49,064 nucleotides of DNA from Blautia sp. (GTDB lineage Bacteria > Bacillota > Clostridia > Lachnospirales > Lachnospiraceae). Position numbers and translations under genes: made by a program. The stretch lies in NCBI GenBank assembly GCA_017515325.1, contig JAFWGA010000053.1, positions 1-49,064 of the forward strand, in the 5' to 3' direction. The notes under the pieces are model-generated. The model had not been told where the DNA came from. It saw only the letters and a program-made list of their open reading frames with translations, and did not search any database. This document shows positions 41,824 to 49,064 of this stretch, one piece after another. Every line of letters begins with the position of its first letter. Position 1 is the first letter of the stretch.

Positions 41824-42477
41824 ATGAATAAATCTATCGTTGTATTCGGAATTGGAAGATTTGGGAAAAGTATTGCCATGACCTTGAGTGAAAATGGGGC
41901 AGATGTCATGGCTGTCGATAATGACGAGGAGATCATTGAAATGATCTCGCCGATGGTCTCGATCGCAATCCAGGCTGATCTGGAAAACGAGGAGGCCATC
42001 AGCCATCTGGGTCTGGAGCATATGGACGCCGCAGTTGTAGCCATCGGAAATGACCTGGCTGCGTCTATCATGGCCGTTATGATCTCAAAAGAAAAGGGGG
42101 TTCCCTATGTCATTGCCAAGGCAGCCAACGAACGGATGGGAGAGATCCTGAAAAAGGTAGGGGCGGATAAGATCATTTTTCCCGAGCTCCAGACTGGAAT
42201 CCGGGAGGCGCGCATGCTTTTGGCCAACAACTTTATGGAATACTTCGACATTGATAAAAACCTGTGCATGATCGAAATCTCCCCCAAGAAGGAATGGATC
42301 GGAAAAACGCTGAAGGATCTTGACCTGCCCCGCAGATACCATGTCAATGTGGTCGCTATAAAGGATCATCATGAAATGCGTTCCCATATCAATCTGGATA
42401 AGGTTCTGGATGAGCATTCTGCCCTGGTCGTCATCACAGAGAAGGCAAATCTCAAGCATCTGGTTAAGCTGCAGTGA
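41824..42477 (+). CDS. K+ uptake gating subunit, TrkA/KtrA family
   Basis: A cytoplasmic RCK protein that gates the K+ channel in response to nucleotide. Start 41824 (MNKSIVVFGIGRFGKSIA) is favoured over an earlier ATG because GAAGGAG lies 5-8 bases upstream. The 217 residues comprise RCK_N (GIGRFG dinucleotide loop at ~10) and the TrkA_C domain (~135-217). The pair with the channel gene is the usual KtrAB order reversed. A perfect 18-bp terminator follows. Confidence 0.93.
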   Translation: MNKSIVVFGIGRFGKSIAMTLSENGADVMAVDNDEEIIEMISPMVSIAIQADLENEEAISHLGLEHMDAAVVAIGNDLAASIMAVMISKEKGVPYVIAKAANERMGEILKKVGADKIIFPELQTGIREARMLLANNFMEYFDIDKNLCMIEISPKKEWIGKTLKDLDLPRRYHVNVVAIKDHHEMRSHINLDKVLDEHSALVVITEKANLKHLVKLQ

Positions 42478-43036
42478 GCAGCCGGTTCCCATATGGGGGC
42501 TTCTCCCCTGCAGCACTTCCCCTTAGACAAGGCACCGGACATCTCCGAAAGGAGATGTCCGGTGCCTTTGTCCTTTTATTCCTTTTTTGCCTAACTATGA
42601 AGGTATCTGAATCGCCCTCAATCCCCGCAAGTCTCTTTTCAAAGCTATCACAGATGACTGTCGTTGCTCCGGCACAGCGGGCATTGGCGGCAAAACCGGG
42701 ACGATCCTCCAGCACCGTAACTGGACAACCCAGCATCCGCCCCATCCGAATCAGTGGGATCGAGATGTGTCCTCCCCCGCAGATCACAAATTTCTTCTCT
42801 CGGCCCAGGACCTCGCAGAATACTCTTTGTCCTCCGATTTGCAGGGTTCCGCTTTTGTCTACATGGTTCATGATATCCGGATGACGGGCAAAAAAACCGT
42901 CCTCTCTGCTCTCCCATTTCAAAACTCCCGCTGACAGTAAGCACTTGTCGCCAAAATCCGGTCCCTCTATGACGGTCAGGACAGCATTCAGGGTATTAGG
43001 GTTGACTTCTGAAAGAAGCCTGTAAAGATCTGTCAT
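42464..43036 (-). pseudogene. xdhC-family protein, truncated at the 3' end
   Basis: XdhC proteins help mature molybdenum hydroxylases such as xanthine dehydrogenase. Residues ~85-145 hold the XdhC C-domain core: KKFVICGGGHISIPLIRMG, VTVLEDRPGFA and the segment to DSDTFIV. Normal proteins then run on (IVTRGH and more) to 300 or so residues. Here homology stops near 42597 and the frame reads into the antisense of the K+ operon terminator (42529-42568), giving a non-homologous tail. The first ~80 residues keep the family N-terminal region but the middle appears shortened. It is probably not functional. It sits 22 bases after the DUF218 gene. Confidence 0.7.
42529..42568 (+). terminator. Terminator of the K+ uptake operon
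   Basis: An 18-bp perfect stem (42529-42546 with 42551-42568) around a GAAA loop. The following sequence is T-rich (TGTCCTTTTATTCC). It lies about 50 bases after the gating-subunit stop and inside the antisense of the xdhC fragment. Confidence 0.9.
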
Positions 43037-43058
43037 GATGAAATATCACTTTCTGTTC

Positions 43059-44579
43059 TTATAGCAGGGCTAACCAGGTAAAGAAGCCAAAGACTCCTAC
43101 CAGTATGACAAGGAAGAGGATTTCCGTAATCAGACGGTTTTTCAGAAGGGCGATGCATTCCCGTACAAAGGCGTTAGGCCAGAACCACCATTTCGTCCTG
43201 CTTCCGATTCCTTCCGCCTTCAGATCCGCGAGTCCCGCCCAGATGCCGCTCCTGAATACATGATAATTCGTCGTCGCAAAAGCAACGTTTGCCACAGCCG
43301 GAGCGGCTGCCCGACTCTCAATGATTTTCTTGGAAAACTGCATATTCTGGAAGGTATTGGCGGACTGATCTTCGCGGATCACACAAGAGGCAGGAAAGCC
43401 TGTGCTGATCATATAGCGGTACATGGCCTCCGCCTCAGCCATGGGCTCTGATTTTCCCTGCCCACCGGAGGGAATAATGACTGCCTCTTTTCCTGTCTCC
43501 TCCTTCTGTCTGCGCCAGAATTCCATGGCCTTGTCTACCCTGCCCCGAATGAGGGGCGGCAGGGATCCGTCCTTGCGAAAGCCGCAGCCGAGGATCAGGA
43601 TAAAGTCCCTGTCAGGCTTGGGCACGTGCTTCGCAGCCCGCAGCCCGCAGACAACGGAGCTGAAAAGAATGCACTCCAGATAGGCAAAGACAACCCCCAC
43701 AATATTCTCTGCCATCAGCACGAAGCGATAATTGGCAGACGACAGTAAAAAGCGTACTCCGCCGGTCAGGAAAAACAGATCTCCTCCCGTCATTGCGATC
43801 CCCAAAATCAGCCCCAGAATGTTCTGAACGCGCGGCGGCTCGTGCCTGAGCAGTTCAATATTGCTGATGATCAGCAGGAGGGAAAAAACAGCGACAAGGG
43901 GGAAGGTAATCACGGCAAAATACTTTCCGCCTGACGCTATATCGTCCAGGAACATCCAGGTCTGATATAGACCTGGAGAGATCAGATGCCTGATATAGAC
44001 GGGAATTTCCAGGATCAGCGTGACAAGGGAAAAGATAAACACGCCAAAGGAAAAGATGGCCTCGTAGGAATAGATCAGAGATTCTCTCAGCCTGAGGAAA
44101 AACAGCAGCATCAGTACCGCCAGCCCTGAATAAAACAGGAGCGCTGCCAGGAAAAGCCCTTCATCTCCGGTGAAATTCCCCGTTCTTTCCGAAAAAGCCG
44201 TCAGAAAGCGTCCGACATGAAAGGAATCTCTTGCCAGCTCCTTTCCGGAGGGATCACGTACCGTCAGTTCATACTCTCCGGGTCTGTCCGGCTGCATGCT
44301 GAGGTGTATCAGCGTTGCTCTGGCGTCCCTCTCTTTCTCCACTTCCACCGAATAGTCCCTGACAGGGACATTGTCCCTGTCCCACTCCAGAACCAGCTCT
44401 GAAGTATTCCAGTCTTCCTCCCGTTCTGACAAAATCAGAAACGTATCATAATAATTCCCCTTTTTCAGCCTGACAGCGATGCACAAAAGCAATATGATCC
44501 CAGTCAAAACCGTTACCTGTATCGCCAGGCTCTTTCTGGCCTGTGTCAGCGAACAAAATCCCTTCATCTCATCATCCAT
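43059..44579 (-). CDS. Membrane protein with C-terminal DUF218 (YdcF/ElyC/SanA-like) domain
   Basis: A 506-residue protein. One N-terminal transmembrane helix (~20-37) is followed by an extracytoplasmic beta-rich domain (~45-130; MQPDRPGEYELTVRDPSG) and then about six transmembrane segments (~140-320). The DUF218 domain (~325-480) has DFILILGCGFRKDGSLPP, IPSGGQGKSEPMAEAEAM and EDQSANTFQNMQFS. DUF218 proteins are linked to envelope and peptidoglycan precursor metabolism in other bacteria, but the reaction is unclear. A single C-terminal hydrophobic helix ends the protein. It is followed on the same strand by the xdhC fragment. Confidence 0.8.
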   Translation of the reverse strand: MDDEMKGFCSLTQARKSLAIQVTVLTGIILLLCIAVRLKKGNYYDTFLILSEREEDWNTSELVLEWDRDNVPVRDYSVEVEKERDARATLIHLSMQPDRPGEYELTVRDPSGKELARDSFHVGRFLTAFSERTGNFTGDEGLFLAALLFYSGLAVLMLLFFLRLRESLIYSYEAIFSFGVFIFSLVTLILEIPVYIRHLISPGLYQTWMFLDDIASGGKYFAVITFPLVAVFSLLLIISNIELLRHEPPRVQNILGLILGIAMTGGDLFFLTGGVRFLLSSANYRFVLMAENIVGVVFAYLECILFSSVVCGLRAAKHVPKPDRDFILILGCGFRKDGSLPPLIRGRVDKAMEFWRRQKEETGKEAVIIPSGGQGKSEPMAEAEAMYRYMISTGFPASCVIREDQSANTFQNMQFSKKIIESRAAAPAVANVAFATTNYHVFRSGIWAGLADLKAEGIGSRTKWWFWPNAFVRECIALLKNRLITEILFLVILVGVFGFFTWLALL

Positions 44580-44634
44580 CCGTTTTTCATCGTAACTGCT
44601 CCGCGCCTTGTGCTTCGCAGTTCCTTTTTCATCT

Positions 44635-44664
44635 ATTATAGTATGCGTATCGTATACGCACTAA
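44635..44664 (-). promoter_or_regulatory. Promoter with palindrome upstream of the DUF218 gene
   Basis: On the minus strand TATAAT (44640-44635) lies 18 bp from TTAGTG (44664-44659). Between them is the inverted repeat TGCGTAT/ATACGCA with a CGT loop (44644-44660), which could be an operator or a terminator stem for the preceding GDPD gene. Confidence 0.45.
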
Positions 44665-44665
44665 T

Positions 44666-46561
44666 TTACTGATTTCCCCAGATATCATCCAGCCTGCTTC
44701 GCAGCAGCTGAAGGTCTGTTCTCTTATCCAGCCTGTCCTGAACCGCATCGGCCATCTCGATCTCATCCGTGATAACAGCGTCGATCCCACTGTCGAGGAA
44801 CGTAAGCATTGCTTGCTCCGTATTGACTGTCCATACAATGACTTCCTTGCCCGCCGCGTGAACCTGATTGACTCGGTTCGGGGAAGCCGTCTCCTCCTCC
44901 ATAATGAGCAGGTCACAGTTCATCCGGGATACATCCCCAAAAGCGCCGAAAAACAGGGTCCCGGTCACAAATTCAGGATAGCTGCTTTCGGCATAATCGA
45001 TGACAGGATAGTTGAGAGAGATCAGAGCCACATCCTCCACGCAGTCATGCTCCCGGATCATTTGAACCACATCGTCCACCATCCTCCGGTCTGCCGTCGC
45101 TCCTTTTAATTCTATGAAAAGAATCTCATGGCTCTTTATCACATCCAGCATTTCTTCAAGTGTGGGGACAGGCAAAAGCTTCCCGCTTCCTGTGGTGTCC
45201 CTGATGGCAAGCTGACGGATCTCCTCCATCGTCATCTTCTGAGGAGTCCTGGCCACCCCTGTCAGTCGTTTAAAATCGTTGTCGTGATATGCGATGTAAT
45301 ATCCGTCAGCGGTTCTCTGTACATCGGTCTCACTTCCGTAACAGCCATGCTCAATGGCAGCATACAGCCCCTCAATGGAATTCTCCGACGCCAGATTCCC
45401 TCCGGTACGATGGGCGATAATCTTTACCGGCTTCGCCCTGTCAAACACCTGATTGAAGACCAATCCCAGACAGGCCGATACAACAAGTACTCCCAGAAAA
45501 ACGCCGATAGACGCCAGCACTTTGAAACGATAGCGGGCTTTTTTCGGGCGCTCAGGCCATAGCTTCTGGTCTCTTCCGGTCAGGGCCAGATACAGGCGCG
45601 TAAAACGAAGCATAATATAGGCTCCCCAGAGCAGGAACACAACCGAGGACAAATAATATCCCATCAGCACAGCCGCACAGCAAAAAACACGATAGCGGAT
45701 CACCATGGCCTCCGTAGCGCTCCACATCGAAGGATCCAGTCTGCCATCCCGCAAATCAATCTGATAGCCGATGGGAACATCCGCGCCCAAACGGTTCAGC
45801 CATTCTTCAGGCAGCAGAACGAAAAGGAAATAGGCCGCTGCCAGGATAAAAAATATCAGCAGCAGCATTCTGACTGCCCAGAGCAGGAAACATTTCCAGT
45901 TTGCCTGAATGATCTCAATGGATTTTTTCCTCGCCTGAGAAGGCGAGAGACCATCGATCAGTACGCCGTGAAGGGTAAACATAGAACGAAAGCCAAACCA
46001 GACCAGGAAAACCATCCCCGCAAAATACCCTATCAGAAGGAGCGGCGTTTTCATGATCACATCCATGATGAAATTCGGCAGATAGAAGTTCTTTGTCAGA
46101 CTGATGGAAAAGCCGACGCCGCAGAGTGGAACTGCGAGAAAAATAAAAACAAGGATACCGATACCGCCCGGATTAAAGAACAGGCGCAAAGATCGGATGC
46201 CGGCACCGAGCTCCCGGATAAAGCTGGCCTGGTTTCCATACAGAATATCTTTTGCCATATGGATCTTGGCAAAAAGCTCAACCACGATATAAGCCAGCAC
46301 CAATATTGCGCCCAAAGCCAGAACGACCGGAAAACGCCAGTTCAGGATCATGGCTCTCAGGCTGGCTGTCGTCATGGCACCTCCCGGACCAGACGTCACC
46401 CAGATGATCAATCTGTCCAGCAATTCCGACAGCCCCACCAGAAGAATTCCCATCGGCAGCTGAAAGGTCCACATTTCCGGCAGCGCCTCAAATACCAGCT
46501 TTCCAAAAGAAATCATTTTATGTCCCTGCAGATCCGAATTGTTCTTTTTCACTGTAATCAT
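44666..46561 (-). CDS. Membrane-anchored glycerophosphodiester phosphodiesterase
   Basis: A 631-residue protein. Residues 1-~365 are an N-terminal multi-pass domain with about seven to eight hydrophobic segments, as in the membrane GDPD group of Firmicutes. Residues ~375-610 form the GDPD catalytic domain: IIAHRTGGNLASENSIEG, then SETDVQRTADGYYIAYHDND. The hydrolysis of glycerophosphodiesters to glycerol-3-phosphate is expected. The usual HRG is HRT here, though the catalytic His, Glu, Asp and His are kept. Start 46561 has AAAAGGA almost touching the ATG; an in-frame start at 46516 (MISFGKLV) is possible. Strand and spacing suggest its own transcript. Confidence 0.85.
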   Translation of the reverse strand: MITVKKNNSDLQGHKMISFGKLVFEALPEMWTFQLPMGILLVGLSELLDRLIIWVTSGPGGAMTTASLRAMILNWRFPVVLALGAILVLAYIVVELFAKIHMAKDILYGNQASFIRELGAGIRSLRLFFNPGGIGILVFIFLAVPLCGVGFSISLTKNFYLPNFIMDVIMKTPLLLIGYFAGMVFLVWFGFRSMFTLHGVLIDGLSPSQARKKSIEIIQANWKCFLLWAVRMLLLIFFILAAAYFLFVLLPEEWLNRLGADVPIGYQIDLRDGRLDPSMWSATEAMVIRYRVFCCAAVLMGYYLSSVVFLLWGAYIMLRFTRLYLALTGRDQKLWPERPKKARYRFKVLASIGVFLGVLVVSACLGLVFNQVFDRAKPVKIIAHRTGGNLASENSIEGLYAAIEHGCYGSETDVQRTADGYYIAYHDNDFKRLTGVARTPQKMTMEEIRQLAIRDTTGSGKLLPVPTLEEMLDVIKSHEILFIELKGATADRRMVDDVVQMIREHDCVEDVALISLNYPVIDYAESSYPEFVTGTLFFGAFGDVSRMNCDLLIMEEETASPNRVNQVHAAGKEVIVWTVNTEQAMLTFLDSGIDAVITDEIEMADAVQDRLDKRTDLQLLRSRLDDIWGNQ

Positions 46562-46669
46562 TCCTTTTCAGCATCGTCTCATGTTCCAAAAGATCAGTTT
46601 CAGATAATATTTATAGTATACCATACAGGAACAATTGCCACAATAATCCTTTGTCATTCCCCTCAATCT

Positions 46670-46999
46670 TCAAATTAAAATCATGTCTGTAAGCTCTATC
46701 CCTTTTTCTTCCCCATAGACTGTTACCTGTCCCTCTCCAATGATGCGATAGATACGGATGCTGTCTTCATTAGTTCCATAAGGTGCTATTTCTGCAAGAA
46801 GCTTCTTATATTTTGATTTCGTTATGACTGCTTCGAAAGCAGATTTTTGTATGCGAAAGCCATATCCTTCCAGCATTTTTGCAAGCTTTACTCGTTTCTT
46901 GTTGCTGATTATATCATAGATAACAAGGACAAATACTTTATCTCTATCTTGATTTTCATCATCATTCAAATCAAAAGAATATTCGTCAATGACCATCAT
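46670..46999 (-). CDS. cas2: CRISPR-associated Cas2
   Basis: A small integration-complex protein, 109 residues, with a ferredoxin-like fold. The conserved Asp lies in LVIYDIISNKKRVKLAKML (~29-47), and FRIQKSAFEAVI follows (~53). The first ~20 residues (IDEYSFDLNDDENQDRDK) are a longer, acidic head than in most Cas2 proteins. It overlaps the end of cas1 by 4 bases (ATGA). Cas2 is a structural partner of Cas1 in spacer capture. Confidence 0.93.
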   Translation of the reverse strand: MMVIDEYSFDLNDDENQDRDKVFVLVIYDIISNKKRVKLAKMLEGYGFRIQKSAFEAVITKSKYKKLLAEIAPYGTNEDSIRIYRIIGEGQVTVYGEEKGIELTDMILI

Positions 47000-47997
47000 C
47001 GGATCTCCACTGGTTTATAGAAAGAGGCATCACTGCATTCAATTGCATGAGAAAGAGTATTGATCTGCAAAGCGATTCCCTGCCGAAAAGTGACTGGAAA
47101 GTCAACCGAAGGGATATATTTTGTTTTCGTCTGAAGTTTTTTGTTGAACTTATTTAAGAATACCCGCAATCCCTTTTTTGTCAGATAGCACCCTTGATTT
47201 TCGGGGTTGAACAAATAATCTTCTTTGTGGATTTCATGGCCATTGATCAGACTCATGACGGTAGAATCAACCAAAACAGCCCGCCATTCCTCCAGCAAAT
47301 CGCTGGCGAGAGTAGGATGATTCTCATGATCCCTGTGCATGAATCCGAAGTAAGGGTTCATCCCTTTCATTTCAATTGCGGCAACAATTTCATTCATCAA
47401 GATGGTGTATCCAAGGCTGATCATAGCGTTAAACTCATCAAGAGGTGGCCGTCTGCTTCTCCCGGAAAAGGAAAAATCCTTTTCTATCACCAGACTTAAA
47501 CCCTTAAAATATGCTTTTGCCCCTTGACCTTCATATCCTAACAGGGAAGTGATATTTTCACAGCTCTCAATTTTCTTCCTGCAATTGATAAGAGCTTGGA
47601 TACAATCAATGGTACTTTCATCATGGTCCTTCGTGTATCTCCTAAGGACGACGATCTGATTTTTCAGCTTGGCAGAAATGATGATTTTGGCAAAGTCTAA
47701 CGCGAATGGCTGATGATACAGCCCGCTCTGCATCCTTTGTCTTTCTGCATTAGTATGACTGGTAGACTGAAGTCTGCCAAAATATTTTCCCCCTTTTGAA
47801 AAGAAGGCTACCGGTATCCCTCGTGTCAGGCATTCTTCCATGCACTGTGTTGTGAGTTGAACAGAGCCTAAAATAACAATGCTCTCAAGTGTCTCAACTG
47901 GTAAAGATTTCGAAGAATCATCCTTGTACTGAACAACTATCCTGTTCCCATTTTTCGTAACAACAGCACCATTTTCATCGATAAACAAAATGCTCAT
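46996..47997 (-). CDS. cas1: CRISPR-associated Cas1 integrase
   Basis: The integrase that inserts new spacers. The start at 47997 (MSILFIDENGAVV) is chosen because GGAG lies 7 bases upstream; earlier in-frame codons look non-coding. The 333 residues are the usual length. Hallmarks are LESIVILGSVQLTTQCMEEC in the N-domain and, in the catalytic helical domain, NPYFGFMHRDHENHPTLASDL with EEWRAVLVDS, carrying the metal-binding Glu/His/Asp set. The C-terminus SDASFYKPVEIR is unremarkable for type I/III Cas1. It sits between cas2 and the array on the minus strand. Confidence 0.93.
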   Translation of the reverse strand: MSILFIDENGAVVTKNGNRIVVQYKDDSSKSLPVETLESIVILGSVQLTTQCMEECLTRGIPVAFFSKGGKYFGRLQSTSHTNAERQRMQSGLYHQPFALDFAKIIISAKLKNQIVVLRRYTKDHDESTIDCIQALINCRKKIESCENITSLLGYEGQGAKAYFKGLSLVIEKDFSFSGRSRRPPLDEFNAMISLGYTILMNEIVAAIEMKGMNPYFGFMHRDHENHPTLASDLLEEWRAVLVDSTVMSLINGHEIHKEDYLFNPENQGCYLTKKGLRVFLNKFNKKLQTKTKYIPSVDFPVTFRQGIALQINTLSHAIECSDASFYKPVEIR

Positions 47998-48109
47998 AAT
48001 AATACTCCATTTCCCCTGATATGTTTTGAGAAGGTTTCTGTTTCTTAAAGAAATGTGCATCTATATCCCTATCTTATTTCTGAATATATATTTTGATAAT
48101 CTATTCCTT

Positions 48110-48500
48110 GAATCCGTCCCCTTACGGGGTCATATATTTATAAATTCAGGGAAGGAGTCTGAGGATCAGATGAAAATATCGTTTCCGTCTCCTTACGGGG
48201 TCATATATTTATAAATTCAATTAAAGAATATTTTGAAAGCCAGAAATGGCGGTTTCCGTCCCCTTACGGGGTCATATATTTATAAATCGGCGTCAGCGGT
48301 GTAACCAGGTCAGCAAAGAGGGTGTTTCCGTCCCCTTACGGGGTCATATATTTATAAATTAAACACAACTATTAGGTATCTTACAAAATCCAAGTTTCCG
48401 TCCCCTTACGGGGTCATATATTTATAAATATGGTCTTACTATTAGTGTTGACGGATATTTTCAAGTTTCCGTCCCCTTACGGGGTCATATATTTATAAAT
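48110..48500 (-). CRISPR. CRISPR array: 6 repeats of 36 bp, 5 spacers of 34-36 bp
   Basis: Repeats at 48110-48145, 48181-48216, 48252-48287, 48324-48359, 48394-48429 and 48465-48500. On the plus strand the repeat opens GTTTCCGTCC and closes TATTTATAAAT, with a CCCC-TTAC-GGGG stem inside. On the minus strand it therefore ends GGACGGAAAC, the usual type I/III 3' end that leaves a 5' tag ACGGAAAC. The repeat at 48110 is degenerate at that same end (GAAT for GTTT), and the one at 48181 has one substitution. Degeneracy marks the leader-distal end, so the array is transcribed leftward, with the leader at 48501-48635. No spacer matched this window by eye. Confidence 0.97.
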
Positions 48501-48635
48501 CCTATCCTCTGCATCCCTTGGTAGAACTGGGCTGTAGATGCATTTTGCGGCTCAAACCTGTTTTGGAATTTCCAGAGCCTTTCTCATGAGCAGAAATGCT
48601 TCTCAAGCCCAGTATTGATGCTATGCGGCTGAAAA
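48501..48635 (-). promoter_or_regulatory. Presumed CRISPR leader
   Basis: 135 bases between the intact, leader-proximal repeat and the stop of the Csm6-like stump. No clear promoter was found. The leader call rests on array polarity. Confidence 0.5.
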
Positions 48636-48929
48636 TCAACCGAATTTCATTTCCTTATCCAAAACAGCTATGATGGTCTGGTTCATTTCATCATATGAAT
48701 TCCACACGTCTTTTCCCTTTACCAGGCGAGACTTTTCTGCTACCGTCTTTAGCTTATCCCAGATCTGCTCCGAAGAGAATCCCGTCCATCTCACGATCAG
48801 ATCTTCTGTAACCGGGATCATGGTATGGGCAGCCCTGTTGCGAACGCTTTCTTCTATCCTCCGCAGATCCTCTATGAGACGATTGAGCTTGTCATCGCCG
48901 GACAATTCCAGGATCAGATCCTTTAAACG
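48636..48929 (-). pseudogene. C-terminal stump of a Csm6-like HEPN RNase
   Basis: The open frame runs from just after a stop at 48930-48932 to the stop at 48636 and has no ATG or good ribosome site at its start, so it looks like a 5'-truncated gene. It encodes 97 residues: a helix (LIEDLRRIEESVRNRAAHTM) carrying the HEPN R-x4-H catalytic motif (RNRAAH), then EDLIVRWTGFSSEQIWDKLK and WNSYDEMNQTIIAVL. This is the pattern of the C-terminal end of Csm6, the cyclic-oligoadenylate-activated RNase of type III-A CRISPR systems (from memory). The CARF sensor domain is missing here. A bare HEPN domain could in principle be made from a TTG start, but is unlikely. Confidence 0.6.
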
Positions 48930-48932
48930 TTA

Positions 48933-49064
48933 ACTCCCCAAATTTGGGGACTAACTCTATAATAGTTATTGGATTATTGGGACTAAGATAATCCATGAAA
49001 GTATTGAAAACAAAGGTTTTTCACCATTTTTTACTTGAAAATAATTATTTAATCTGTTATAATA
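48933..49064. other. Palindrome-rich AT-rich right edge
   Basis: A perfect 16-bp palindrome (TCCCCAAATTTGGGGA, 48935-48950) and an inverted repeat GGATTAT/ATAATCC (48971-48977 with 48988-48994) lie within 60 bases. GGGACTAA occurs at both. No gene starts here. They could be operator sites or the end of a small mobile element. Confidence 0.4.

Overview
The window looks like the chromosome of an anaerobic, probably gut-dwelling Clostridia member, most likely Lachnospiraceae. This is inferred from protein style: a Gram-positive Shine-Dalgarno on nearly every gene, a KtrAB/Trk-type K+ uptake pair, a clostridial type IV pilus locus, an amino-acid ABC transporter with a secreted binding protein, and a serine recombinase of the Tn1549/CTn kind. 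No rRNA or tRNA gene was seen. Base composition is about 50% GC, with AT-richer islands in part of hsdS and at the CRISPR end.

Layout: (1) 1-11801 is an accessory island. A frameshifted large serine recombinase and a fragment of a conjugative-element protein lie on the left (minus strand), and an HTH protein of conjugative-element type lies on the right. Between them is a complete type I restriction-modification operon (HTH regulator, hsdM, hsdS, hsdR) with its own promoter and terminator. (2) 11885-21632 is a type IV pilus locus, nearly all on the minus strand: pilB, pilT, pilC, a minor-pilin-like protein, pilD, pilM, pilN-like, pilO-like and the major pilin. Facing the pilin gene tail to tail is a headless pilin copy with a different C-terminus, resembling a silent pilin cassette. 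The two are separated by tandem hairpins whose loops are complementary. (3) 21726-26353 holds malQ (minus) and a secreted cell-wall hydrolase that fuses SH3-like, NlpC/P60 and amidase_2 parts to a long acidic tail. (4) 26354-30201 holds a 91-bp tandem duplication, strong bidirectional terminators, and an operon for a polar amino-acid ABC importer ending in a DapF-superfamily racemase. (5) 30279-33962 is a molybdenum-cofactor operon (moeA, moaC, moaA, MOSC-MogA fusion). (6) 34208-36187 is a NitT/TauT-type binding protein and permease behind a long structured leader, with no ATPase alongside. (7) 36177-38962 holds an SDR epimerase, an alpha/beta hydrolase and a PAP2 phosphatase (minus). (8) 39304-42477 holds a D-2-hydroxyacid dehydrogenase and the K+ uptake pair. 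(9) 42464-46561 holds a truncated xdhC, a DUF218 membrane protein and a membrane-anchored GDPD (minus). (10) 46670-48932 holds cas2, cas1, a six-repeat CRISPR array transcribed on the minus strand, and the C-terminal HEPN stump of a Csm6-like RNase, suggesting a decayed type III system or the edge of one.

How it fits together: the pilus genes are enough for an assembly and retraction machine (PilB/PilT ATPases, PilC platform, PilMNO-like alignment complex, PilD peptidase, one major pilin). PilB carries two putative c-di-GMP binding motifs. The Moco genes make and insert molybdopterin, but no molybdoenzyme is present here and the nearby XdhC maturation factor is broken. The strongest candidates for something new are the inverted headless pilin copy with its paired terminators, the HsdR with a C-terminal HTH-like extension, the racemase tied to an amino-acid importer, and the orphan cas1-cas2-array next to a Csm6 stump.
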